From a virus, in the IMG/VR virus record IMGVR_UViG_3300038678_000061, positions 1 through 44,008 of that record: 44,008 nt of DNA. The stretch is one strand, 5' to 3'. The translations under genes and the position numbers were made by a program. The notes under the pieces were generated by a model that worked only from the letters and a program-made list of their open reading frames with translations, made no database searches and was not told where the DNA came from. Below are positions 1-8,894 of this stretch, piece by piece; the first letter of the stretch is position 1, and the number at the start of each line of letters is the position of its first letter.

Positions 1-1
1 G

Positions 2-127
2 TCCCCTTGCCGCTACTGAGGTCGATGGTGCGATTAAGGAAACAAAGGGCGGTAAGAAGCCGAGCGTTCCACCTGATGCACAAACGGCGGCTTCGGGATC
101 TACGTTATTATTTAAAATCGGAGGATT
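2..127. repeat. Terminal direct repeat, left copy
   Basis: These 126 bases recur exactly at 43883-44008; the bases just before the two copies differ (g versus t). The repeat lies inside one gene, whose frame continues cleanly from the right end into the left end. It is therefore either an assembly overlap of a circular or circularly permuted genome, or a short true terminal redundancy. Confidence 0.97.
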
Positions 128-134
128 GTTTTAA
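3..134 (+). CDS. Dit-like baseplate protein, C-terminal end (gene split by window ends)
   Basis: This is the 3' end of the gene that starts at 43314; joined through the terminal repeat it encodes about 233 residues. The frame here ends in a Gly-rich tail and stops with TAA at 132-134, sharing its last base with the ATG of the next gene. On its own it has no start codon. The N-terminal part at the other end carries the Dit-like signature, so the protein is probably a baseplate component next to the tape measure and the plug protein. Confidence 0.85.
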   Translation, partial: PLAATEVDGAIKETKGGKKPSVPPDAQTAASGSTLLFKIGGLF

Positions 135-454
135 TGGCCCTGCTTACATTACCATTAAGAAGCGATGTTCCGGCCTTTACGTTTCAAACTGATTTGGATG
201 GGACAACCTATTCTTTCAAGTTTCAATATAATAGCCGGATGGATAGATGGGCTTTTGATATTTCAACTGCTAATGATGAGCCTATAGTTTCAAGGATTCT
301 GGTTGTCACGGGAACGCTATTGCTTGAAAGGTTTTCCGATGCAAGATTACCGCAAGGGGATTTATTCGTTTTTAACAAAGAAGATGAGAATGTGAGCCCT
401 GGCAGAAACGATTTACAGAAGAACGTTTTTATCCTTTACGATGAGGCTGCATAA
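134..454 (+). CDS. Baseplate plug protein (Pam3 gp18-like)
   Basis: A 106-residue protein matching by pattern the small cyanophage Pam3-type baseplate plug family: an N-terminal IPL/LPL-like strand, a 'TYSFKFQYN..MDRWAFDI' core, a central 'LLVVTG..LLERF' type segment and a C-terminal 'DLFVF....PGRNDL' segment. In such phages the plug closes the tube side of the hub. ATG and TAA overlaps on both sides (134 and 454) show translational coupling with the Dit-like and hub genes. The family call rests on recalled motifs; the baseplate role is well supported by neighbours. Confidence 0.8.
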   Translation: MALLTLPLRSDVPAFTFQTDLDGTTYSFKFQYNSRMDRWAFDISTANDEPIVSRILVVTGTLLLERFSDARLPQGDLFVFNKEDENVSPGRNDLQKNVFILYDEAA

Positions 455-1299
455 TGGCGCAACTATTTAACAGAAAAGCTATTGTCACGATGGGGCCGAA
501 AGGTGGAGAAGGCGTAAGGATTGAAGGGCTTCGAGTAGCTTTTGACATTACAAAGACAAATAAGAAGTCTGCCAATACCGCAAAGGTAATGATTTACAAC
601 CTTAACGAAAGTAACAAGAGCATATTAAAAACAAAAGAAGACCTTTCTTTGACGCTTGAGATTGGCTACGGGATCAACAATATTGATTTACTTTTCACCG
701 GAGATATTGTAAGAAGCTCAACGCAAAGAAGCGGCCCCGATTTTATAAGTACCATTGAAGTTGACGACGGGGACCAGGCATTGACAACTGCAACAATCGA
801 TAAAAGCTATGTAGCCGGAACCAACATGAAAACAGTTGTTGACGATGCGCTCCAATCTATGAAGGATGCAGGGCAAATAATTATTGGCACAGTCAATAGT
901 ATAAAAGATGACATTGCTCAGAATGGGTTTTCGGCTTCGGGCCTTGCTGCTAATGTGATTGACCAGATTACGAAAAAACAAGGTTTGGAGTTTTCGGTTC
1001 AGGATAATGAAACTCAGATATTAGGGGAAAATGAAGACACCGGAGAGGAAGCAATTGTTTTGACACCCTCGACCGGATTAATCGGAAGTCCCAGAATCGG
1101 ATTGATAGGGAAAGAAGCGGCAAAGATAGACGGCATTGAGTTTAAGGCGTTGATTCAAACGACAAGATTTAAGCCGGGAAGAGTTGCACAAATAAGAAGC
1201 CGCGAGGTTGATGGATTCTTTAAAATATTAAAATCTAAGTTTACGGGCGACACCCACGCTCCGGCATGGTTTGTTACTTGTGAGGCGCAAACGATATGA
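454..1299 (+). CDS. Baseplate hub protein
   Basis: A 281-residue protein starting at the ATG that overlaps the previous stop. The N-terminal half has the beta-rich pattern common to tail hub proteins of the gp27/gp44 type ('NTAKVMIYNLNESN', then 'LEIGYG....LLFTGDIV' and a 'IEVDDGDQAL' strand), followed by a DNA-circulation/late-control-like middle part. It lies between the plug and spike genes, where the hub is expected in small contractile-tail phages. It should form the trimeric ring joining tail tube and spike. Confidence 0.75.
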   Translation: MAQLFNRKAIVTMGPKGGEGVRIEGLRVAFDITKTNKKSANTAKVMIYNLNESNKSILKTKEDLSLTLEIGYGINNIDLLFTGDIVRSSTQRSGPDFISTIEVDDGDQALTTATIDKSYVAGTNMKTVVDDALQSMKDAGQIIIGTVNSIKDDIAQNGFSASGLAANVIDQITKKQGLEFSVQDNETQILGENEDTGEEAIVLTPSTGLIGSPRIGLIGKEAAKIDGIEFKALIQTTRFKPGRVAQIRSREVDGFFKILKSKFTGDTHAPAWFVTCEAQTI

Positions 1300-1952
1300 A
1301 AGGAACTCCGACACTTGCAGAGCTTTTAATTCAGGCAATCAGGGGAGAGCTTTTAGACATTCACACCTGTTTGCCTGCTAAGATCCAAAAGTATGATCCT
1401 GGAACTCAAAAGGCAGATGTTATCCCATTGCTGAAGAAGAAATATAAATTTGATGCGGAACCAACGGACCTTCCAATTATTACCAATGTTCCAGTTCAAT
1501 GGCCTTCGGCAAATGACGGGGCCGCGTTTATTCATCTTCCTTTAAAAGCTGGTGATATAGGTTGGGTTGTTTTTGCAGAGCGTTCAATCGATACATGGCT
1601 TGCTGGTGAGGGCGCCAGTGTTTCCCCAGAAGATTCAAGGCATCATGATTTAAGTGACGCGATGTTTATGCCAGGAGGGTTGCCATTTAAAAAGGCCTTG
1701 TCGATATCGAGCCCGGATAACATGACATTGAAAAATAATAACATGACTATTGAAATCGATCCATCCGGTAAGATAAAAATTGAAGGATCGAGCCAAGAAC
1801 TCTTAGCAGTAATTGATAGTTTCATGGGAAATGTTATTAGCGCAAACGTATTGATCGGGAGTGGGTCATCGGCGGGTCCGTGGCCCTTAGACCCTGCAAC
1901 TATAGCAGCATTAACCCAAGATCAAGTTAATTTGAATACTTTAAAAATATGA
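1296..1952 (+). CDS. Baseplate spike / assembly protein (Gp138-like N-terminal domain)
   Basis: A 218-residue protein. Residues about 10-110 resemble the Gp138 N-terminal OB-fold domain: 'LPAKIQKYDPGTQKADVIPLLK', then 'PVQWPSAND' and 'GDIGWVVFAERSID.W'. The C-terminal part has polar repeats typical of a spike stalk ('KNNNMTIEIDPSGKIKIEG'). The start overlaps the hub stop by four bases. It probably forms the central membrane-piercing spike below the hub. The C-terminus shows no clear metal-binding tip. Confidence 0.75.
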   Translation: MKGTPTLAELLIQAIRGELLDIHTCLPAKIQKYDPGTQKADVIPLLKKKYKFDAEPTDLPIITNVPVQWPSANDGAAFIHLPLKAGDIGWVVFAERSIDTWLAGEGASVSPEDSRHHDLSDAMFMPGGLPFKKALSISSPDNMTLKNNNMTIEIDPSGKIKIEGSSQELLAVIDSFMGNVISANVLIGSGSSAGPWPLDPATIAALTQDQVNLNTLKI

Positions 1953-2308
1953 ACGATATTCAGATAAATACAGCAACGGAAGATATTGAGCTTGTTGGCA
2001 ATGACTTCGTATTGACTGAGGGAGTTGACGCTATAAGTCAACATTTATCCCAGCGACTTAAAACCTTTCTCAATGAATGGTTCCTTGATAATAGAATCGG
2101 AGTTCCTTATTTTGAGCATGTACTTAAAAAGAACTTTGATGCGGTTGTTGTCGATACGGTGTTTAAAAAAGTAATTATAGATACTCCCGGAGTGCTTGAG
2201 CTCTTATCCTTTAAAGCTGATTTAGATAATTCATCAAGAACTTTAAATATTACATTTAGAGCGAGAACTTCAGAAGGAATAATAAATTTTAGTGAGGAGC
2301 TACCATAA
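1949..2308 (+). CDS. Baseplate wedge protein, gpW/gp25 family
   Basis: A 119-residue protein of the usual length for the T4 gp25/P2 W family. It has the 'A..QHLSQRLKTFLNEWFLD...G' helix with the conserved W-F-L-D segment and the 'GVPYF..VL' strand. In contractile tails this protein forms the wedge core and nucleates the sheath. It overlaps the spike stop (ATGA) and its own stop overlaps the next start, in the usual order spike, gp25, gpJ. Confidence 0.85.
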   Translation: MNDIQINTATEDIELVGNDFVLTEGVDAISQHLSQRLKTFLNEWFLDNRIGVPYFEHVLKKNFDAVVVDTVFKKVIIDTPGVLELLSFKADLDNSSRTLNITFRARTSEGIINFSEELP

Positions 2309-3834
2309 TGGCCGGATTAGATGAATTTGGATTGACGATTAAGCGCCTTGCAGAGATCGAGGTCGAAATAGAGGCATTGTTGAGGGTGGCTTTTGGCGAT
2401 CAAATTAACACATTACCACAAAGTGTTATCGGACAATTAGTTGCTATCTTTGCAGAGCGAGAGGCTTTGCTTTGGGAACTTGTAGAAGCTGTTTATGATA
2501 GCCAATATCCAGACTCGGCAGAGGGAGCAAGCTTCGACCAGGTTGGAACGTTGACAGGATTCACAAGACTTCCGGCGATTGCATCGGTTATTGCAGAACA
2601 AGCCTTTTTTGGTACTATTTCAACAGTCATCCCGGCAGGAACTATTTTAAGCGTAAGCGGTGATAGCGCATCGAAGTTTGCAACTGACAATGAAGTTACT
2701 TTAGCGGCAGGGACCGATGAAATTCAAGATATAGACTTTAGCGCACCGCCGACAACCGGAACATTTAAACTTGTATTTGAAGGCGAAACAACCGCCGCCA
2801 TAAATTGGGATGACACAAACACTGAAGTCCAAACGGCCTTAAATGCGTTGACGGCTTTATCTGGAGTTGTCGTAACGGGAGATTTTACCGCCGGATTTAC
2901 TATTACCTTTTCGGGGGCCGATGGGGTTCAGCCTCAAATAGCTTTAACCTCAACTGATAATACCCTTAGTGATGGCGGGGCAATTACAATCAATATTGCG
3001 GAGACAACTCCGGGAGTATTCCAAGGGACAACAACGATGACGGCAACCATAACGGGGCCAGTTGTTGCAAACTCTGAAACGCTTACCGTTGTTGATAATC
3101 CTATTGCCGGCTTAACGTCCACATTCAACCCTGAAGATGCAACTGTGGGCCGAGACATAGAAGCTGATGCCGAAGCCCGTATACGGCGAAACACACGTCT
3201 CCAGATAAGTATTGCGGGACCAGTTGAAGCCATAAGGAATAATATATTAAATCTCAATGAGGTTTTGGGATCTATTCAACTTGAAGATGTCAGAGTTTTC
3301 GAGAATACAACCTTATCAGTTGATGCAAGAGGCATTCCTGGCAAAGCATTTGAATCGTTTGTATTTCAGGCCGGAGCCGTAGAAACTAGAGATCAAGAAA
3401 TTATTGATGCAATAGGGCGAGCAAAGCCCGCTGGAATAGAGGCTCATGGTGATGTTTCGGGAACCTACACGGACAGCCAAGGGTTTGACCATACTATTAA
3501 ATTCTCAAGGCCCACAGAGATTGATATTTATCTTGAACTTGACTTAACTGTTACTTCAGATTATCCTACTGATGGAGATACACAAGTTGAGAATATCATG
3601 GTATCATGGGGCGATGGACTCGGAACTGGTCAAGATGTGATTGTTTTTGGGTCAAATTCGTTGATATCTCAAGTGAATGATGTCCCGGGCATTAAAGATG
3701 TTGTTGTTAGGGTCAAAGACGGGGCAGGACCGACAACGGATGATAACATTGTGATTGATGATGGGATTACGCCAGGCATTGATGTTGAAAAATCAAGCTG
3801 GGATACCAGCAGAATAACAATAGCACACGTATAA
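2308..3834 (+). CDS. Baseplate J-like protein (gpJ/gp47 family)
   Basis: A 508-residue wedge protein. The N-terminus contains the baseplate J pattern ('FGDQINTLPQSVIGQLVAIFAEREALLWELVEAVY...YPDSAEGASFDQVGTLTGFTR'), and the 'DAEARIRRN' segment near residue 290 is a J hallmark. Residues about 145-245 look like an inserted beta-rich domain ('TGTFKLVFEG....TEVQTALNAL...VVTGDFT.GFTITFSG') of a type often carried by phage and surface proteins. It is translationally coupled to gp25 and works with it in the wedge that triggers sheath contraction. Confidence 0.88.
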   Translation: MAGLDEFGLTIKRLAEIEVEIEALLRVAFGDQINTLPQSVIGQLVAIFAEREALLWELVEAVYDSQYPDSAEGASFDQVGTLTGFTRLPAIASVIAEQAFFGTISTVIPAGTILSVSGDSASKFATDNEVTLAAGTDEIQDIDFSAPPTTGTFKLVFEGETTAAINWDDTNTEVQTALNALTALSGVVVTGDFTAGFTITFSGADGVQPQIALTSTDNTLSDGGAITINIAETTPGVFQGTTTMTATITGPVVANSETLTVVDNPIAGLTSTFNPEDATVGRDIEADAEARIRRNTRLQISIAGPVEAIRNNILNLNEVLGSIQLEDVRVFENTTLSVDARGIPGKAFESFVFQAGAVETRDQEIIDAIGRAKPAGIEAHGDVSGTYTDSQGFDHTIKFSRPTEIDIYLELDLTVTSDYPTDGDTQVENIMVSWGDGLGTGQDVIVFGSNSLISQVNDVPGIKDVVVRVKDGAGPTTDDNIVIDDGITPGIDVEKSSWDTSRITIAHV

Positions 3835-3837
3835 AAT

Positions 3838-4623
3838 ATGGCTGAACAAATAACAACACATGCAGCAGACGCAAAGGCAAGGCTTCTTTTCCAGTATCAA
3901 GGGAAAACTAACATTGAAGCCCTGTTGGATTCTCTAGGCGGGCAGCAAATACAGGACTTAGAAGATATCTTATTTGATATCAATTCAAGGCTTGATATTG
4001 ACAATAGTGAAGGGGTGCAGTTAGACAATATTGGAACTATAGTCGGGCAACCTAGAAACGGTCAAGATGATATGACCTATAAGCTGTTTTTGAAAGCAAA
4101 GGCGGGGGTCAATGTCTCTGAAGGTGATGTCGAAAGAGTCTTATCAGTATGGAAGATTATTACAGGCGGAACGATTGTTCAAGTTATAGATCAATATCCA
4201 GCGGCAATTGAATTATTTTCAGATGTTCCTGTTCCTGGCGAACTTGAAGTTGAAGCCTTTGCCTTAATGCAAGAGGTTGTCGGCGCGGGAATCAGCATAA
4301 CCTCTTCAATCATATCGCCTGACAATGCTTTCGGCTTTGAGAATAGTATTGATACCTTGGGTTTTGATGATTTATTCTCTACAGGTCAAAACACTTCTGC
4401 GAGCGCTTTTAAATTAATAGATTCAGGCGCTAATTTTGGGCCAGACGGCACAGTTCCAGGAAGTGAAGCTATTGAAGTAATGGGAAATGTAAAAGCACTA
4501 GTGGTAAGCATAGATAGCACAATTCAATTAACGTTAGATACCGATATATTCCCATCTACCCCTCTTTATTATGAGGTAATAGATGGTGGCGGTGGTGGTC
4601 TTTCAGAAGTTCAAGGTTCATAA
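3838..4623 (+). CDS. DUF2612-like baseplate protein
   Basis: A 261-residue protein beginning four bases after the J stop. The first 160 residues fit the DUF2612 pattern: 'LLDSLGGQQIQDLEDILFDINSRLDIDNSEGVQLDNIGTIVGQPR', then 'YKLFLKAKAGVNVSEGDVERVLSVWK'. The C-terminus ends in a Gly-rich stretch. The position between gpJ and the fibre fits a gpI-like connector that attaches fibres to the wedge. Confidence 0.72.
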   Translation: MAEQITTHAADAKARLLFQYQGKTNIEALLDSLGGQQIQDLEDILFDINSRLDIDNSEGVQLDNIGTIVGQPRNGQDDMTYKLFLKAKAGVNVSEGDVERVLSVWKIITGGTIVQVIDQYPAAIELFSDVPVPGELEVEAFALMQEVVGAGISITSSIISPDNAFGFENSIDTLGFDDLFSTGQNTSASAFKLIDSGANFGPDGTVPGSEAIEVMGNVKALVVSIDSTIQLTLDTDIFPSTPLYYEVIDGGGGGLSEVQGS

Positions 4624-4635
4624 AGGAGATATATA

Positions 4636-6297
4636 ATGCCAAGAAATAATCCAAAACCCGGCGGGAAAGTAGATTGGGACGCAACAGGCAACATCATCGA
4701 GCCAAATGCAGGGAGGAAAACTTCAGGTTGGTTGTTTAGCGTTAAACCACCGGCTCAAAATTTCAATTGGCTTTGGAATTTGCTCAGCTTACAACAATTT
4801 TATTCGAATGCACAAGTCGAAGATTGGATTGTTATTGATTCCGATGCCGATGAGGGCGATTATTCAACATTGACGGCATATCTAGCAGATTCCCCAGTAG
4901 CAGGGGATAGACTACTCATCAAAGAAGACCAGACCGTTACGGTTCAAACAGTCATCCCTTCAGATATAACGATAAAATTTCTCGACGGTGCCGGTATTCT
5001 TTGCGCGACAAATATCGCAACGTCAGTTTTGCAATTAGGTAGCAATATTGTTATTGAAAGCGTTTTAAATGTTATTCTAAGTCAAACAGGAACAACAGAC
5101 AAGGCAGTTGAATTCAACGGCGATAACGTAACAGGTCAAATCAATATTGAAAATGCTTCAACGGGAATATTGACAACAGCATTTAGTATGAATTCAGGAA
5201 AAGAAGGAAATAAAATTGATGGTATTATCAGTAACACAGGGGCCGGAGCAATAACAAATAAATTTACCGATAACAGCTCAAAGGCATCGAATGATTTAAT
5301 CGTTCGCGATTTAGACGAAGATAATTTGATTATTTCACATTCACACGCCGCGCCAAACAATTTGTTGATTAATGGTTGTTTCTCTGTCTTTCAAAGAGGC
5401 GCAACATTCGATTCGGGAACAACCCCTGCGAATGATAATGATACATATTTGGCTGATAGATGGAAGCTGCTTTCAGATGGGGATGATATTGTTGATGTTT
5501 CAAAAGATGAATCAGGGAGGCCGACCGGAAGTAAATCGTCAATCAAATTTGATATTGAAACTGCAAATAAAAAATTCGGCATTATTCAATTTGTTGAAGG
5601 GATTAATACCCGGAAAATAATAGGCGGAAAGGTATTTTTATCTTTCAAAGCCAAAGTTTCAGGCGGCGCAACAATTAACAATTTGAGAGCGGCGGTTTTG
5701 AGTTGGGATGGAACGGAAGATACATTAACCTCTGATGTTGTTGCGGCATGGGGCGCAGCCGGTGTCAATCCGACATTGGTTGGAAATTGGACTTTTGAGA
5801 ATATAGCTTCGAATTTAGAATTATCAACATCTTATCGAACTTTTAAAATCAAGAATATAGATATTGACACAGCCAGTGCAAAGAATATTGCGGTGTTTAT
5901 TTGGGTTGATGATACGGATGCAACGATCGGGGATATTGTCAATATTACAGATATTCAACTTGAAGCTGGGGATAAAGTTTCATCTTTTTTAGACAGAGAC
6001 ATTCAAACAGAGATCGCTCAATGCGAGAGATATTATGAGGTTAGTGATGGCAATAACTCCATATTTAGCTCAGACGTTACTAACGCTCTCGCATACCGTA
6101 ACAATATCGGTTTTGTCGTAACAAAGAGATTTAATCCGACTGTGGTTCTTACGAACTTCGGCTCGCCGTCTAATTTTCCGGCAGCGACAGGCCCGGTTAG
6201 TTTTATCGGGGCGCATGGTTTTTCAGAGCAGAGAGTAGCCAACGGTACTGGTAACGGCTTTTTTGGGTCAGAATGGACAGCGGAATCCGAATTATAA
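4636..6297 (+). CDS. Tail fibre / receptor-binding protein
   Basis: A 553-residue fibre-like protein with a strong ribosome-binding site (aaaggag) eight bases before the ATG. The N-terminus is a short attachment segment. The middle part has beta-solenoid-like repeats (D/N-rich, 'NIENASTGIL...NKIDGIISNTGAG'). From about residue 240 there is the common fibre module 'NLLINGCFSVFQRG...YLADRW', followed by a carbohydrate-binding-like beta sandwich ending 'QLEAGDKVSSFLDRDIQTEIAQCERYYEV'. It probably recognises the host surface. No chaperone domain is visible at the C-terminus. Confidence 0.82.
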   Translation: MPRNNPKPGGKVDWDATGNIIEPNAGRKTSGWLFSVKPPAQNFNWLWNLLSLQQFYSNAQVEDWIVIDSDADEGDYSTLTAYLADSPVAGDRLLIKEDQTVTVQTVIPSDITIKFLDGAGILCATNIATSVLQLGSNIVIESVLNVILSQTGTTDKAVEFNGDNVTGQINIENASTGILTTAFSMNSGKEGNKIDGIISNTGAGAITNKFTDNSSKASNDLIVRDLDEDNLIISHSHAAPNNLLINGCFSVFQRGATFDSGTTPANDNDTYLADRWKLLSDGDDIVDVSKDESGRPTGSKSSIKFDIETANKKFGIIQFVEGINTRKIIGGKVFLSFKAKVSGGATINNLRAAVLSWDGTEDTLTSDVVAAWGAAGVNPTLVGNWTFENIASNLELSTSYRTFKIKNIDIDTASAKNIAVFIWVDDTDATIGDIVNITDIQLEAGDKVSSFLDRDIQTEIAQCERYYEVSDGNNSIFSSDVTNALAYRNNIGFVVTKRFNPTVVLTNFGSPSNFPAATGPVSFIGAHGFSEQRVANGTGNGFFGSEWTAESEL

Positions 6298-6319
6298 AAT
6301 CAATTAACGGAGGTTTAAA

Positions 6320-6727
6320 ATGAAAAGAATTATCATATTATCAATATTATTGATCGCAAGCATAGCATTTGCGGCCCCGAAATTTAGGGAATCAAGCGAT
6401 TCCTTGCGAGTTCCGGGGACGGCAGTAATTAAAGTTTTTGAAAGCTATTCAACGGTAGGTGTTGGCATACCAATTGACCCTGATTTCTTAGCTAATGATG
6501 GGAGTTGGCAAATAGTAGTCAATGGTGCGGCTCCAGTATATGAGATTGCAATTGAGGGGTCTCTTGTAAGCGCCGATGGCCCATATGAGCCTATGAGTAC
6601 TATTGACCAAACTGATGTGAAATTGAGGCACTGGAATGGTAAGCCTGTTCCATATACTCAAGCTATTCTTAACAATATATCCGGCGGTGGGTCTATTGAT
6701 CTTTATTTGATAAAGAGAGGTAATTAA
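6320..6727 (+). CDS. Small protein with predicted signal peptide
   Basis: A 135-residue protein with a textbook Sec signal: MKR, a hydrophobic core of about 13 residues, then an A-F-A cleavage site before residue 20. The mature part is beta-rich with no domain I recognise. It is preceded by ggaggtttaaa and lies between two fibre-type genes. A signal peptide on a gene inside the tail-fibre block is unusual, because virion proteins are not normally exported. It could be a periplasmic or surface factor acting on the host. Confidence 0.7.
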   Translation: MKRIIILSILLIASIAFAAPKFRESSDSLRVPGTAVIKVFESYSTVGVGIPIDPDFLANDGSWQIVVNGAAPVYEIAIEGSLVSADGPYEPMSTIDQTDVKLRHWNGKPVPYTQAILNNISGGGSIDLYLIKRGN

Positions 6728-6729
6728 TA

Positions 6730-7863
6730 ATGAAAAAGTTATTTGTAATCTTCCTTTTATTAATTCCGATATCTGCCTATTCCCTAGTAGTAAGCGGTGT
6801 TGATGGCGGCGGCAATGCCGATACTCTCGAAGGGCAAAATGGTTCATATTATCTTGATGTTGGAAACGCGACAGGAACCTTACCGCCTTCATCATTTAAT
6901 AATATAAGTGCCGCGACAGTAAACACAACCGGCGATATATTTGCCGACGGCTTTATTGATGGCTTGAAATCAATGGGGTCGCTGTCTGATGATAATGCAG
7001 GGCTAGGAACGCCATATGATATGTTTACAACTTTTACAATATATACATCATACGGTGCAACAAGTTCTTCAAGCAATGTTACGGCTGATGCAAGTGCTGG
7101 AACTATAACGCTTGATTCAGGTGTTCCCGGTGAATTTATGTTTAGTGTAGATGCCTCGGTGACTGGCGTGAATGAGCCTGAATTAACATATGCAGTCTTT
7201 AGAAATGACACAACTGAATTAATATCCTTCGATAGACCTATTTCTGGGGTACACCATCACAGACCAACTTTTCATAGTATTTCAGGTGGCGCAACCTTTG
7301 CGAATCTAACCGCGATTAGATATCTATATGAAGCAGAAGGGGATCAAATACAGATAAATGAAGTAAACGAAACACCGGGCTTTGTATACGATATTACTTT
7401 TAATAGTAATGTGTTATATCCTACTGGCGTAGAGTTTATTAATGCTCTATATGATGGGAATAATAGTGGCGATGAGGTAGAAGTTCGGATTTTCAGCAAT
7501 ACATCATCTGCTTATCATGAAATGCGCGCCGCTGTTGGTGATTTGCCTGATGCGAAAGGGTCGGATGCGTTCAGAAATTACCGAAGAGAATTTGAAGTTC
7601 CAGAACCTATTGCAGATTATGTTAACGTGTCACTGAGAGAGACAAAAATAAAGATAATTCATACTGACCCTGGAAGTGTTGCTCATGACTTATATCTTGA
7701 TAAGTTGCAATTGCATGATGCTCATGGTACATCTGCTTTGAGTTTTAAACATATAGTTGCGCTGGCTGTTGGGGATACTATATCATTAAAAATAAAAAGC
7801 AATCAAGAGGCACCCATTTATGTGAAAAATTTACATTTTCACTTAGGGAAAGAAAGTAATTAA
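6730..7863 (+). CDS. Fibre-like protein with predicted signal peptide
   Basis: A 377-residue protein beginning two bases after the previous stop. Residues 1-18 form a signal peptide (MKK, hydrophobic core, SAYS). Right after it comes 'ADTLEGQNGSYYLD', a motif widely found at the start of phage fibre repeat domains. The rest is beta-rich with a C1q/TNF-like flavour ('GEFMFSVDASV', 'GDTISLKIKS'). The combination of an export signal with a fibre module is odd: either the signal-like stretch is a hydrophobic fibre anchor, or the protein is secreted. Confidence 0.7.
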   Translation: MKKLFVIFLLLIPISAYSLVVSGVDGGGNADTLEGQNGSYYLDVGNATGTLPPSSFNNISAATVNTTGDIFADGFIDGLKSMGSLSDDNAGLGTPYDMFTTFTIYTSYGATSSSSNVTADASAGTITLDSGVPGEFMFSVDASVTGVNEPELTYAVFRNDTTELISFDRPISGVHHHRPTFHSISGGATFANLTAIRYLYEAEGDQIQINEVNETPGFVYDITFNSNVLYPTGVEFINALYDGNNSGDEVEVRIFSNTSSAYHEMRAAVGDLPDAKGSDAFRNYRREFEVPEPIADYVNVSLRETKIKIIHTDPGSVAHDLYLDKLQLHDAHGTSALSFKHIVALAVGDTISLKIKSNQEAPIYVKNLHFHLGKESN

Positions 7864-7875
7864 AAAAGGCACAAA

Positions 7876-8196
7876 ATGTACTCAATTGACTGCTATATAA
7901 GGACAAATAATCAAGGTATCAGAACAGCTGTCACGGCTATTTTACCTGATAAAAATGACCCCCGCGTTAATATCTACGACTACAGGTTAAAGGAAGATGT
8001 AGACGAGGAGGGGGTAGGATTTTTGCATGCCATGATTCGCTTTGATTTAAAGTCAGATAGGGACAGCATTCTTAATAGTATAAAGGGTTTAAATGGTGTT
8101 ATTAACGCCTGTGAGGATGGTTCTTTTGTGCGCCCCCATATATGTGGCGGTGATGATGAGCCCTGCGTAATTGAGGACGGAGGGGTTTATAAATAA
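7876..8196 (+). CDS. Hypothetical protein in fibre block
   Basis: A 106-residue acidic protein that I do not recognise. It has an alternating beta/alpha pattern ('YSIDCYIRTNNQGIRTAVTAIL', 'GFLHAMIRFDLKSDRDSILNSIKGLNGV') that could be a small ferredoxin-like fold, and it ends Cys/Asp-rich. Its stop overlaps the start of the LamG-domain gene, so it is translated with the tail-tip proteins. No strong ribosome-binding site is visible upstream of its ATG. Confidence 0.6.
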   Translation: MYSIDCYIRTNNQGIRTAVTAILPDKNDPRVNIYDYRLKEDVDEEGVGFLHAMIRFDLKSDRDSILNSIKGLNGVINACEDGSFVRPHICGGDDEPCVIEDGGVYK

Positions 8197-8894
8197 TGTC
8201 ATTAGCTGGTGGGCTTATATCCGTATGGCACATGAACGGCGACTGGCTCGACTCTTTCGGGAGTAATGATGCTACAGCCGTCGGGGCCACTTTTGACTCG
8301 GTTAATCAAAAGCTAGGGGTTGCTTGTGGGAATTTTGACGGCACAGACGACCTCATTCATGTTGGGCCGGCTGTTATTCAATCGGCAGGAACTCTCTCTT
8401 TTTGGATGCGCCCTAATTGGAATAGCGGAGATTCGGCCAATAGGATTTTATTTGAGTCAATAGCTGGAAACAGCTGGTTTAGACTGCAGCATTTCCAAGA
8501 TAATAACTGGTATTTCCAGTGGGTAACTGGCGGGATAGGTTTTAATGTAGTAATATCGTCAGCGACAATGGTAGTAGTGAGTGGGGTCTGGTCCCTTATG
8601 ACGATAACTTGGGACGATGCGGCAAATACAATGGAGTGGTTTCAGAATACCGTATCTAAAGGAGTTAGAACGCTTCCTCTTACGACCCACGCCCTAACAA
8701 ATAATTTCTATATGGGGGCGACAAGCGGAAATACTATTAATTATAACGGCAAATACGATGAAGTTGCCACGTGGGGCAGAGTTTTAACCTCCGCGGAAAT
8801 AGCTGAGGTGTGGAACGGAGGTTCAGGGATAGAAATACCGCCAACAATAGCCGCCGCAGGTCGCAGGCGTAGAATGCTTTTAGGGAGAAATTAA
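8196..8894 (+). CDS. LamG/concanavalin-like domain protein
   Basis: A 232-residue protein. Almost all of it is a laminin-G-3/concanavalin-like jelly roll: 'LISVWHMNGDWLDSFGSNDATAVGATFD', 'ACGNFDGTDDLIHVG', 'GTLSFWMRPNW', 'GVWSLMTITWD', and 'YNGKYDEVATWGRVLTSAEI'. The end is a basic Arg-rich tail. Such domains bind glycans and often form phage receptor-binding tips or fibre accessory proteins. It is coupled to its neighbours by a TAATG overlap upstream and a directly abutting gene downstream. Confidence 0.8.
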   Translation: MSLAGGLISVWHMNGDWLDSFGSNDATAVGATFDSVNQKLGVACGNFDGTDDLIHVGPAVIQSAGTLSFWMRPNWNSGDSANRILFESIAGNSWFRLQHFQDNNWYFQWVTGGIGFNVVISSATMVVVSGVWSLMTITWDDAANTMEWFQNTVSKGVRTLPLTTHALTNNFYMGATSGNTINYNGKYDEVATWGRVLTSAEIAEVWNGGSGIEIPPTIAAAGRRRRMLLGRN

